DNA from: Gorillibacterium sp.
GTDB lineage: Bacteria; Bacillota; Bacilli; Paenibacillales; NBRC-103111
Assembly: GCA_014380705.1 (NCBI GenBank)
Contig: JACMJI010000228.1
Span: 1 to 5,488 of the forward strand
Length of the DNA: 5,488 nt
Direction of reading: 5' to 3'
The notes beneath the pieces were generated by a model. It was not told where the DNA came from and did not search any database. It worked only from the letters and a program-made list of their open reading frames with translations. The first letter of the stretch is position 1, and every line of letters begins with the position of its first letter. Of the stretch, positions 1-5,125 are shown in pieces. The translations under genes and the position numbers were made by a program.

Positions 1-39
1 GTCGTCCTACCGGTAGATGGCGGTTGGACAGCCCAATAG
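1..39 (+). CDS. C-terminal end of a short-chain dehydrogenase/reductase (partial)
   Basis: Frame 1 is open from the left edge and ends at TAG (37-39), giving VVLPVDGGWTAQ. The V-x-VDGGWTA ending is the usual C-terminus of classical SDR-family NAD(P)-dependent oxidoreductases, where this segment closes the active site after the last Rossmann strand. Only 12 residues are visible, so substrate and cofactor preference cannot be judged. The stop codon overlaps the AGGAGG of the kinase that follows, which argues for one operon with translational coupling. The family call rests on a short but characteristic tail; a chance match cannot be excluded without the upstream sequence. Confidence 0.65.
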   Translation, partial: VVLPVDGGWTAQ

Positions 40-43
40 GAGG
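38..43 (+). promoter_or_regulatory. Ribosome binding site AGGAGG of the ROK kinase
   Basis: A perfect AGGAGG lies 4 bases before the ATG at 48 and overlaps the stop codon of the upstream SDR gene. It decides the kinase start at 48 rather than the in-frame TTG at 24, which has no such site and would add eight residues unlike an ROK N-terminus. Confidence 0.85.
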
Positions 44-47
44 CACT

Positions 48-1037
48 ATGGAGAAAAAGAAACTGTCCATAGCCATTGGAGTCGATGTCGGAGGAACGAA
101 CCTGAAGGTAACTGCCCTCCGGGAGGACGGCCATATACTTTTCACTACAGAAGCACCAACCTTAGCCGCAGAGGGGAAGGTTGCGGTTCTTGATCGGATA
201 AGCCGGCTGATACAGACCGCCGTATTGGCTGTTGCGGAGCCCCCCGTTGCCATCGGTCTCACAGTCCCCGGCATCGTACAGCCGGACACTGGCATTGTGG
301 AGTATCTGCCGAATTTTCCTGACCAATGGAAGCAGTTTCCTCTGAAACAACATATGGAGGCAAATTGGAATCTACCCGTCACTGTGTTGAACGATGCCCG
401 GGCAGCCGCCTACTGTGAACTTCGGTTGGGTGCAGGCCGTGGCTGGAAGCACTTTATCTTTATAACCCTTGGTACGGGGGTCGGGGGAGCCATAATTGCT
501 GACGGAAACCTGTTGCTCGGCAGCCGGGGAGTAGCAGGCGAGGTCGGGCATCAGACGGTTATACCGGACGGAGTGCGCTGCGGGTGCGGAAGATCCGGTT
601 GTTTGGAGACCGTCGCCAGCGGACCTGCCATTGCCTCCGCAGCCATCCGCTATTTGAAGCAAGGACTGCCTACCATGATGCATGAGCTAACCGCAGGCGA
701 TCTCAATTTGGTTACTCCACTGCTGGTAAGCAAAGCAGCTGAACGGGGGGACCCAGCAGCCATTCTAATTCTCAAAAATACCGCCACGCATACGGCAGGC
801 GCGATCTTGAATCTTGTGGCAGCGTTGAATCCTGAAGCTGTTGTTATAGGAGGTGGCGTAGCGGCTTCGGAGCTTTTGATCCGGTATATCCGCGAATCAG
901 TTGAAGAGCGACAAACCCTCTTCCCCGCCCATCTGGGAGACATCACCATTGTGAGAGCCCAATTCGAGAATATGGCTGGTGCAGCAGGCGCCGCTTCGTG
1001 GGCTCTAAACCAAACACTTTTACAAAAAATAAGATGA
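48..1037 (+). CDS. ROK-family sugar kinase
   Basis: A 329-residue cytosolic protein of the ROK (repressor, ORF, kinase) family, which phosphorylates hexoses or N-acyl hexosamines with ATP. Visible motifs, in order: the phosphate-binding DVGGTNLK (residues 13-20), the catalytic aspartate in LNDARAAAY (D116), the second phosphate loop GTGVGGA (142-148), the zinc motif with H168, C178, C180 and C185 (GH...CGCGRSGCLE), and the C-terminal adenosine loop NPEAVVIGGGVA. Length is normal for an ROK kinase, and it has no N-terminal helix-turn-helix, so it is an enzyme rather than an XylR/NagC-type repressor. The gene follows an SDR and precedes a SIS phosphosugar protein, suggesting it makes the phosphosugar for this operon. 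Glucose, N-acetylglucosamine, N-acetylmannosamine or a rarer hexose are all possible; the sequence does not distinguish them. Confidence 0.93.
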   Translation: MEKKKLSIAIGVDVGGTNLKVTALREDGHILFTTEAPTLAAEGKVAVLDRISRLIQTAVLAVAEPPVAIGLTVPGIVQPDTGIVEYLPNFPDQWKQFPLKQHMEANWNLPVTVLNDARAAAYCELRLGAGRGWKHFIFITLGTGVGGAIIADGNLLLGSRGVAGEVGHQTVIPDGVRCGCGRSGCLETVASGPAIASAAIRYLKQGLPTMMHELTAGDLNLVTPLLVSKAAERGDPAAILILKNTATHTAGAILNLVAALNPEAVVIGGGVAASELLIRYIRESVEERQTLFPAHLGDITIVRAQFENMAGAAGAASWALNQTLLQKIR

Positions 1038-1053
1038 GAAAGAAGGAATTATA

Positions 1054-1836
1054 ATGACAACTTATGCCCATAACGAATTGGAAACCGATTATATCTCCGG
1101 AGTCCGTAAAATAGTCGACCGTATCGAGAATGAACAGATGCCCGCAATCCTGAAAGCAGCCGATATTTGCGTTAACAGCATTGCCAATCGCAATGTCGTT
1201 CATTTGTTCGGAAGCGGGCACTCCCGCATGGCAGTTGAGGAAATGTATCCGCGCTATGGGAGCTTCCCCGGCTTTCATCCGATGGTGGAGCTAAGCCTAA
1301 CGAACCACCATCAAGTGGTAGGGAGCAACGGTCAGCGCCAAGCCATGTTTTTGGAGAACGTTGAGGGATTCGGCAAAGTAATCGCCGACAATTTTCATTA
1401 TGGTAAACATGACAGCATGATATTGTTTTCCCATAGTGGAACAAGCAATGTGGTCATCGATTTAGCCTTTGAGATGAAGAGCCGTGACATCCCGGTGATT
1501 GCCGTCACTTCTGTCGGCCACAGCCAGTTAAGCGATTCCAAACACAGCTCCGGCAAGAAGCTGTATGAATTGGCTGACATCGTTATTGATAACGGTGCAA
1601 TACCCGGCGATGCCATGGTCAAAGTTGAAGATCTTAATACTCCTGTTGGCCCCGGTTCTACCATCGGCAACACCCTTATTGTCAATTTAATAAAATGTGA
1701 GGTTGCTCGTAGACTGACTGCAATGGGATTACCTCCTAAAGTGCTAACCAGCGCTATATTTGTCGGCAAAGAGGAATCCGCAAAGCTGTTCCATGATTCG
1801 TACGAGGAGTATTGGTCTTCTACGAGATATCTGTGA
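1054..1836 (+). CDS. SIS-domain phosphosugar-binding protein (UPF0309/COG4821 type)
   Basis: A 260-residue cytosolic protein with one SIS (sugar isomerase) domain. The phosphosugar-binding loops are visible as HLFGSGHSRMA (about 50-60; G53-S54-G55-H56-S57) and FSHSGTSNVV (about 125-134; S128, T130, S131). The HSGTSNVVIDLA and LADIVIDNGAIPGDA stretches are typical of the UPF0309 family, annotated as sugar isomerase domain-containing proteins without a proven reaction. Relatives with this fold include MurQ etherase and amino-sugar isomerases/deaminases, so isomerisation, deamination or ether/lyase chemistry on the kinase product are all open. The ATG at 1054 is preceded by AAGGA (1043-1047) and lies 16 bases after the kinase stop. 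ROK kinase beside a SIS protein suggests consecutive steps; that is inference from context. Confidence 0.9.
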   Translation: MTTYAHNELETDYISGVRKIVDRIENEQMPAILKAADICVNSIANRNVVHLFGSGHSRMAVEEMYPRYGSFPGFHPMVELSLTNHHQVVGSNGQRQAMFLENVEGFGKVIADNFHYGKHDSMILFSHSGTSNVVIDLAFEMKSRDIPVIAVTSVGHSQLSDSKHSSGKKLYELADIVIDNGAIPGDAMVKVEDLNTPVGPGSTIGNTLIVNLIKCEVARRLTAMGLPPKVLTSAIFVGKEESAKLFHDSYEEYWSSTRYL

Positions 1837-1843
1837 TAAGCTA

Positions 1844-1853
1844 GTTTTAAAAC
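1844..1853. repeat. 10-bp palindrome GTTTTAAAAC before the regulator gene
   Basis: A perfect self-complementary decamer lies in the 31-base gap between the SIS gene and the GntR-type gene, 14 bases before the latter's ATG. It could be an internal operator for the regulator, but AT-rich palindromes of this length also arise by chance and no matching second copy was noticed. Confidence 0.25.
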
Positions 1854-1867
1854 AGTTGGGGTGCAAA

Positions 1868-2611
1868 ATGAAGGAACGGATCAATCGCGATATACCAGTC
1901 CCTCTCTACTATCAGATCTCGAATCTACTGGAAGAACGAATCCTAGAAGGTACAGCCAAGCCCGGTGATTACTTCGGCACGGAGCAGGAGTTTCAGGAGC
2001 TCTTCGAAGTAAGCCGGGCAACGATACGCAAGGCCTTGGAGCGTCTGGAGACGGACGAGTTGATATACAGAATTACCGGCAAAGGCATTATTGTGGCTAA
2101 GCGCAAGTTAAAGGTTGAGCTCCCTCAGCTCCTTAGCTTCACAGAGGAAATGAAGCTGAAGGGAATGACACCCGGCACTGTCCTAGTCGGCGCTGATTGG
2201 GTGGAGCCTCCCTCCACTGCAATACAGGAGCTTTGTCTGTCTCCCGGATCACAAGCACTGGTTATCCGGCGGGTTCGCTCGGGAGATGGGATCCCTATAG
2301 TGTACTCCGAGTGCTATCTGTCTCCTGAAAATGGACTGACTCCTGATGATGATTACTCCGGCTCCTTATACGACCTTTTGGAGAGCCGGACCGGACGCAG
2401 CGTGGACATCGCACGGCACAGGATCGAAGCAACCCTTGCCGAGGGCAGCGTTGCCGAACATCTTGCCACTCCAGAAGGGTTTCCCCTGATAAGATTTGGG
2501 CGCGTAGCTTTTGACACTAACGGGGTCCCACTCTTATACGAAATTGGTTATTGCAGAGGGGATCATTACTCCTACGAAATTATGCTGAAACGAAATAAAG
2601 AAAGTCCTTAG
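1868..2611 (+). CDS. GntR-family (HutC/UTRA subfamily) transcriptional regulator
   Basis: A 247-residue DNA-binding regulator. Residues about 8-75 form the winged helix-turn-helix of GntR proteins: PVPLYYQI opens it, then TEQEFQELFEVSRATIRKAL (recognition helix at SRATIRKAL) and the wing YRITGKGIIV. Residues about 88-240 are a UTRA effector domain, starting at LPQLLSFTEEMKLKGM and ending with the characteristic YCRGDHYSYEIML. UTRA regulators of the NagR/DasR type sense phosphosugars such as glucosamine-6-phosphate, so this protein probably reads the kinase product and represses its own operon. The ATG at 1868 has GGGG (1858-1861) 6 bases upstream and starts just before the conserved N-terminus. 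The frame is open further back to 1760, but that would overlap the SIS gene. The flavoprotein gene follows after one base. Confidence 0.92.
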   Translation: MKERINRDIPVPLYYQISNLLEERILEGTAKPGDYFGTEQEFQELFEVSRATIRKALERLETDELIYRITGKGIIVAKRKLKVELPQLLSFTEEMKLKGMTPGTVLVGADWVEPPSTAIQELCLSPGSQALVIRRVRSGDGIPIVYSECYLSPENGLTPDDDYSGSLYDLLESRTGRSVDIARHRIEATLAEGSVAEHLATPEGFPLIRFGRVAFDTNGVPLLYEIGYCRGDHYSYEIMLKRNKESP

Positions 2612-2612
2612 A

Positions 2613-3905
2613 ATGGAGATGAGCCATTTGAATAGAAAGGTTTCAAAAGTTGATGTGCTCGTTCTGGGCGGTGGAGCTGCAGGTTTCGCTGCCGCACTTG
2701 CCGCTAGACGGAATGGATGTTCGGTTACACTGATCGAATCACAGAACTGTATTGGTGGTTCAAGGACCGCTACCGGTGTGGATACCTTTTACGGTTTTTA
2801 TACTCCTGGTGACTCACCGCGACGGATTGTCGGAGGTATCCCATGGGAGGTTGCGACCCGGCTGGCGGAAGTGAACGGATGCTTCGAACGGCCGAACACC
2901 TACGGAGCTGGTACCGGCATCACCTATGATGTAGAGAAACTCAAGGTTGTTTATGAGTCCTTGTTGGTTGAAGCAGGCGTAACTCTCCTCTATCATACTT
3001 ATGCCAGTGTAGTGGAGATGGAGGATGAGACGATAAAAGGTGTTGCTATAGCCAACAAAGGCGGACTCACCACCATTTACGCCAAATATTATATCGACAC
3101 CACAGGCGACGGCGATATTGCGGCGCGTGCGGGTGCTCCCTTCGAGCTTGGGAATCCTCAAGAGCTCCAATCCTTGACAACCATCTTCTTCATGGCTAAT
3201 GTCGATGTGGACAAGGCTAAGATGACAAGCCATAAGGCACTTGCAGAACTGATGAAAGAAGCCAATCAAAGCGGTCAATACAACCTCCCCCGTGAGGATG
3301 GTTCGTGGCATGCGACTCCAAATCCGGGTGTTATTCAAACCAACATGGTTCGTGTAATGGGAGTGGATGCTACGGACCCGTTTGCACTGACTATGGCAGA
3401 GATTGAAGGCCGGAAGCAGACCCAGGAATATGTTCGTTTCCTCAAAAACTGTGTACCCGGCTACGAGAATGCATTTCTTGTCTCCACCAGTCAACATATT
3501 GGAGTAAGGGAAACACGCCGTATACGGGGTGCATATATCTTAACGGAACAAGATGTGGTCCAAGGTGCTAAATTCGACGACGCCATTGCATGCTGCGGTG
3601 CTCCTGTTGAGGATCATTTTGCAGGCAGTGGTACCCGTTGGGCTTATGTACAAGGTGATGGCTTATACCATATCCCCTTCCGCTCCCTGGTCCCTCAAAA
3701 AGTAAACAATCTTCTTGTAGCGGGAAGATGTCTCTCCGCTACGCACGGCGCGCAAGCCTCTGCACGCAACTCCGCCCAATGTATGGCCATGGGCCAAGCG
3801 GCCGGAACTGCTTCGGCGCTTGCCTGCAGAGCAAACTCCAATATAAGTGAAGTGGACATCAACCAACTGAAAACCTTGCTCCAGGAGCAAGGTGTGATTC
3901 TATAA
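2613..3905 (+). CDS. FAD-dependent oxidoreductase (FAD_oxidored type)
   Basis: A 430-residue flavoprotein with no signal peptide or membrane segment, so probably cytosolic. The N-terminus has a dinucleotide-binding Rossmann fold: strand VDVLVLGGGAAG (G19, G21, G24), then E42 at the end of the second strand (LIES), where FAD ribose is bound, followed by CIGG. Further family marks are the YIDTTGDGDIAARAG segment (about 159-173), IGVRETRRIRG, IPFRSLVP, and the C-terminal FAD-contact stretch NLLVAGRCLSATHGA...ASAR (from about 366). This family (PF12831-like) includes many uncharacterised enzymes in carbohydrate clusters; the substrate cannot be predicted. It is the last operon gene, 1 base after the regulator's stop. 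ATG 2613 has only a poor ribosome site; an in-frame TTG at 2628 has GGAG at 2615-2618 and would remove five residues. Confidence 0.9.
   Translation: MEMSHLNRKVSKVDVLVLGGGAAGFAAALAARRNGCSVTLIESQNCIGGSRTATGVDTFYGFYTPGDSPRRIVGGIPWEVATRLAEVNGCFERPNTYGAGTGITYDVEKLKVVYESLLVEAGVTLLYHTYASVVEMEDETIKGVAIANKGGLTTIYAKYYIDTTGDGDIAARAGAPFELGNPQELQSLTTIFFMANVDVDKAKMTSHKALAELMKEANQSGQYNLPREDGSWHATPNPGVIQTNMVRVMGVDATDPFALTMAEIEGRKQTQEYVRFLKNCVPGYENAFLVSTSQHIGVRETRRIRGAYILTEQDVVQGAKFDDAIACCGAPVEDHFAGSGTRWAYVQGDGLYHIPFRSLVPQKVNNLLVAGRCLSATHGAQASARNSAQCMAMGQAAGTASALACRANSNISEVDINQLKTLLQEQGVIL
2615..2618 (+). promoter_or_regulatory. GGAG that could serve a TTG start at 2628 of the flavoprotein
   Basis: GGAG lies inside the first codons of the flavoprotein frame, 9 bases before an in-frame TTG (2628-2630). 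The region before ATG 2613 shows only AAAGAAAG and no clear Shine-Dalgarno match. Either start leaves the Rossmann fold intact; translational coupling to the regulator stop at 2611 could also support ATG 2613. Confidence 0.4.
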
Positions 3906-3937
3906 AAGGGGATGGGGATGTCCATAAGTACAAATAG

Positions 3938-3975
3938 CCTGTAGGATTGAGATATTGATTTCTCATCCCTACAGG
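3938..3975. repeat. Imperfect 15-bp inverted repeat (hairpin)
   Basis: The arms CCTGTAGGATTGAGA (3938-3952) and TCTCATCCCTACAGG (3961-3975) pair at 13 of 15 positions around an 8-base loop. No T-run follows on either strand, so it is not a standard intrinsic terminator. It starts 33 bases after the flavoprotein stop and could stabilise the 3' end of the mRNA or be a leftover of a small mobile element. Confidence 0.6.
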
Positions 3976-4116
3976 TCCAGAAGAAGACTGGCCTGGAAGG
4001 ATGCCTCTTTCTCCCATGTGAAGAACGGGATCTACGGCGCTGACATGAACCTATTCCGATCACGGAATGTGCGAAACAAAGCTTTGAAGTGTACAGACCA
4101 ACGTGGCTTGGTCTAA
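3955..4116 (+). CDS. Possible small ORF or coding remnant, 53 codons
   Basis: A TTG-started frame ends at TAA 4114-4116, 14 bases before the terminator's A-run. AGGA (3943-3946) lies 8 bases before the TTG. The product would be basic (SRRRLAWKDASF near its start, NKALKCTDQRGLV at its end) and matches no family I know. It overlaps the right arm of the hairpin and has no ATG near its beginning. It may equally be an accidental frame in non-coding sequence or a piece of a destroyed gene. Confidence 0.15.
   Translation: MISHPYRSRRRLAWKDASFSHVKNGIYGADMNLFRSRNVRNKALKCTDQRGLV
4053..4068. repeat. 6-bp perfect hairpin
   Basis: ATTCCG (4053-4058) and CGGAAT (4063-4068) pair around the loop ATCA. Its right arm is the beginning of the 15-base word that recurs at 5416-5430, where the left arm is not conserved. 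Confidence 0.4.
4063..4077 (+). repeat. 15-base direct repeat, copy 1
   Basis: CGGAATGTGCGAAAC occurs here and again at 5416-5430 in the same orientation. The preceding bases are also alike (ATCA before this copy, ATCAT before the other), so the similarity reaches about 19 bases with one indel. An exact 15-mer repeat is unlikely by chance in a window this size. Confidence 0.55.
4095..4114. repeat. 7-bp perfect hairpin AGACCAA / TTGGTCT
   Basis: AGACCAA (4095-4101) and TTGGTCT (4108-4114) pair around a 6-base loop. There is no T-run directly behind it. The half-sites resemble those of NagR/DasR operators (TGGTCT...AGACCA) but in the opposite order, so I do not call it an operator. It lies 16 bases before the terminator's A-run. 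Confidence 0.45.
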
Positions 4117-4130
4117 TTACTTCGCAGCAC

Positions 4131-4175
4131 AAAAAAAACAACAACCAACTTAGCGTCAATTGGTTGTTGTTTTTT
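4131..4175. terminator. Bidirectional intrinsic terminator
   Basis: AAAAAACAACAACCAA (4133-4148) and TTGGTTGTTGTTTTTT (4160-4175) form a perfect 16-bp stem around an 11-base loop. There are eight A upstream (4131-4138), which read as a T-run on the minus strand, and six T downstream. It can end plus-strand transcripts of the sugar operon. On the minus strand it sits 31 bases past the stop of the GH38-like remnant, as expected for that gene's original terminator. This is the classic arrangement between convergent genes. Confidence 0.9.
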
Positions 4176-4205
4176 CTATCCCTATGAGCTTTATGCAGGA
4201 CATAT

Positions 4206-4325
4206 TTATCCCAATCGTATTGTCTTGATTTCGAACGGTCGGAACTGCAAGGAAATCATCCCGTTATCCACATTCAGATGGGAATCCCCCAGTACCTCCT
4301 CCATCAGGTTGACCAGAGTTGCCAA
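4206..4325 (-). pseudogene. C-terminal remnant of a GH38-like alpha-mannosidase
   Basis: On the minus strand an open frame of 39 codons ends at TAA (4206-4208). It contains LVNLMEEVLGDS and ends in QFRPFEIKTIRLG. NLMEE followed by a closing PFEIKT-(I/L/F)-RL is the usual C-terminus of family 38 alpha-mannosidases, large cytosolic enzymes of roughly 800-1000 residues that release mannose from glycans. Everything N-terminal is missing: an in-frame TAA (4326-4328) blocks the frame exactly where SigK-like sequence begins. The true stop and the terminator 31 bases beyond it are kept. The family is recalled from its C-terminal motif, not from a search; another glycosidase family with a similar beta-sandwich tail is the main alternative. 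Confidence 0.7.
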
Positions 4326-4413
4326 TTAAGTCTTCCAAGTCTTCCCCAGTGTTATTGAATTTTTTGACGATATGAACACAAAGCGATGTAAACTCAAGAA
4401 TGATACGCTTCAT
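4324..4413 (-). pseudogene. sigK: Fragment of a SigK-like sporulation sigma factor (region 2)
   Basis: Minus-strand codons 4374 down to 4324 read HIVKKFNNTGEDLEDLI, which matches region 2.1-2.2 of the mother-cell sigma factor SigK (after NLRLVA, before SIGTIGLIKA) almost residue for residue. SigE shares the pattern but differs at the KKF/GED positions, so SigK is preferred. The match stops abruptly at 4324, where the GH38-like tail begins in another frame. Upstream to an ATG at 4411-4413 the frame (MKRIILEFTSLCV) is only faintly SigK-like. The resulting 49-codon ORF (4264-4413) runs through the junction out of frame with the mannosidase and ends at TAA 4264-4266. It has no ribosome site at a proper distance and lies downstream of the toxin terminator, so it is probably silent. 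It cannot act as a sigma factor: regions 3 and 4 are absent. Confidence 0.7.
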
Positions 4414-4424
4414 GATAAATAAAA

Positions 4425-4460
4425 ATAACCCACCTGCTTATCTTTATAGCAGGGGGTTAT
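4425..4460 (-). terminator. Intrinsic terminator of the toxin-antitoxin unit
   Basis: On the minus strand AACCCCCTGCT-type sequence (4460-4448) pairs with its complement (4438-4425): 13 bp with one bulged base (4432) and a 9-base loop. It is followed on the minus strand by TTTTTATTTAT (down to about 4415). The stem starts immediately after the toxin's stop codon (4461-4463), leaving no untranslated spacer. Confidence 0.85.
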
Positions 4461-4853
4461 CTATATTCTCATAAACGTTATGCCGTATTCCTCTTGAACA
4501 AAGAACATATCGTGATCTCTTGACACTAAGCCAAGTTGGTATTCCATAGAAGTTGCAATTATTACAGCATCAGGTGTCTTAAGCTTACGTCCCTTTATCC
4601 GCTGTTCTCTTCTAATATCACCAGCAAGACGCGCGATTTGGGAGTTAACATCAATACACCTACGAGAATTAAACAGCTTTACTCCTTGAAGTCGATATTC
4701 CGATTTCAAGCCACTAAACACTTCACATTCCGTGATAACCGAAAAGAACAAACCCATCCTGTCATCTTTTGCTTGTTTAGCAAATATAAGAGCCGCTTCT
4801 TCCCCCGCGAGTATGGCTATTGCAATATTTGTATCTAATATGTAGCCGCTCAT
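4461..4853 (-). CDS. PIN-domain ribonuclease toxin (VapC-like)
   Basis: A 130-residue PIN-domain protein, the usual length for VapC toxins, which are Mg-dependent endoribonucleases that cut tRNA or rRNA when free of antitoxin. The acidic active-site residues are all visible: D7 in YILDTN, E44 in SVITECEVFSG, D95 in KTPDAVIIATS, and D113/D115 in SRDHDMF. It therefore looks catalytically intact. The ATG at 4853 overlaps the antitoxin's TGA stop by one base (TGATG), so translation is probably coupled; GAGGAAG inside the end of the antitoxin gene can serve as ribosome site. A GTG at 4862 would add three residues but is less likely than the coupled ATG. The pair is probably a type II toxin-antitoxin module; the RNA target cannot be predicted. 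Confidence 0.92.
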   Translation of the reverse strand: MSGYILDTNIAIAILAGEEAALIFAKQAKDDRMGLFFSVITECEVFSGLKSEYRLQGVKLFNSRRCIDVNSQIARLAGDIRREQRIKGRKLKTPDAVIIATSMEYQLGLVSRDHDMFFVQEEYGITFMRI

Positions 4854-5086
4854 CAATTCCACTCTTCCTCACGCATCTTCTTAATTTCCTCTGAGAGCTC
4901 CCTAGCTTGGTTAGGTGTCAGAACTCCTGCTGATTCTAAAATGTCGTCAATCGAGTAATCATCTTCTACTTCGATCGTATTTAAATCCAAATCAATCTTA
5001 ACCTTACTTTGTGTAACATTCATTCGCATTAGAATGGACCTTAAATCATTTGCCGTTTGTTTGTCTATCTTTTTGGGTATCGGCAT
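4853..5086 (-). CDS. Antitoxin-like partner of the PIN-domain toxin
   Basis: A 77-residue, highly charged protein directly upstream of and overlapping the toxin gene, the standard antitoxin-first order. I do not recognise a ribbon-helix-helix, AbrB or Phd motif by eye. The N-terminal third is basic and polar (MPIPKKIDKQTANDLRSI), the middle has a short strand-like segment (VKIDLDLNTIEVED), and the C-terminal half is predicted helical and acidic, ending LSEEIKKMREEEWN. Such an acidic helical tail with a final Trp fits a segment that wraps the toxin and blocks its active site. The ATG at 5086 has GGAGGG 9 bases upstream. The antitoxin role is inferred from position, size and the adjacent PIN protein; the family is not identified. 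Confidence 0.75.
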   Translation of the reverse strand: MPIPKKIDKQTANDLRSILMRMNVTQSKVKIDLDLNTIEVEDDYSIDDILESAGVLTPNQARELSEEIKKMREEEWN

Positions 5087-5095
5087 GTTAATAAA

Positions 5096-5101
5096 CCCTC
5101 C
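5096..5101 (-). promoter_or_regulatory. Ribosome binding site GGAGGG of the antitoxin gene
   Basis: On the minus strand AAGGAGGG lies 9 bases before the ATG at 5086-5084. It is a much stronger site than that of the toxin, which fits the excess of antitoxin needed in such modules. Confidence 0.85.
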
Positions 5102-5125
5102 TTACATTACGAATTACTTACATTA
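5102..5125. repeat. Direct repeat TTACATTA x2, candidate autoregulatory operator
   Basis: TTACATTA occurs at 5102-5109 and 5118-5125, 16 bp apart start to start. The second copy overlaps the -10 box and the first abuts the antitoxin ribosome site. A spacing near one and a half helical turns and this position suit a site where an antitoxin-toxin complex represses its own promoter. The sequence is AT-rich, so chance is possible. Confidence 0.4.

Larger units (their letters stand above)
3906..4205. other. 300-base gene-poor stretch with hairpins and a terminator
   Basis: The flavoprotein stop is 225 bases before the terminator at 4131-4175, much longer than a usual 3' untranslated tail. The stretch holds three hairpins (3938-3975, 4053-4068, 4095-4114), one copy of a 15-base repeated word, and a weak 53-codon plus-strand frame (3955-4116). 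I see no convincing promoter. It may be a structured 3' end, gene debris, or both. Confidence 0.6.

Noticed and set aside
24..47. Upstream TTG start for the ROK kinase, adding eight residues
   Set aside because: It lies inside the end of the SDR gene and has no ribosome site, whereas ATG 48 has a perfect AGGAGG and gives a normal ROK N-terminus.
1760..1867. Upstream extension of the GntR regulator frame
   Set aside because: It would overlap the SIS gene by more than 70 bases, has no family-like sequence, and the conserved winged-helix start fits ATG 1868.
2814..3497. Long minus-strand open frame of 227 codons
   Set aside because: It lies entirely inside the flavoprotein gene on the other strand, has no family-like motifs and no ribosome site; it is an antisense shadow.
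3938..3975. Intrinsic terminator directly after the flavoprotein
   Set aside because: The stem is long enough but neither strand has a T-run behind it; the real terminator is at 4131-4175.
4095..4114. NagR/DasR-type operator for the GntR regulator
   Set aside because: The half-sites AGACCA and TGGTCT occur in the reverse order of the known palindrome and with a 6-8 base gap, far downstream of the genes; better explained as a hairpin.
3695..4159. Minus-strand open frame of 154 codons
   Set aside because: It runs through the bidirectional terminator, the hairpins and the end of the flavoprotein gene, and its translation is rich in Ser, Arg and Cys without motifs.
4536..4838. Plus-strand open frame of 100 codons opposite the PIN toxin
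   Set aside because: It is antisense to a well-supported PIN-domain gene and shows no recognisable domain or ribosome site.
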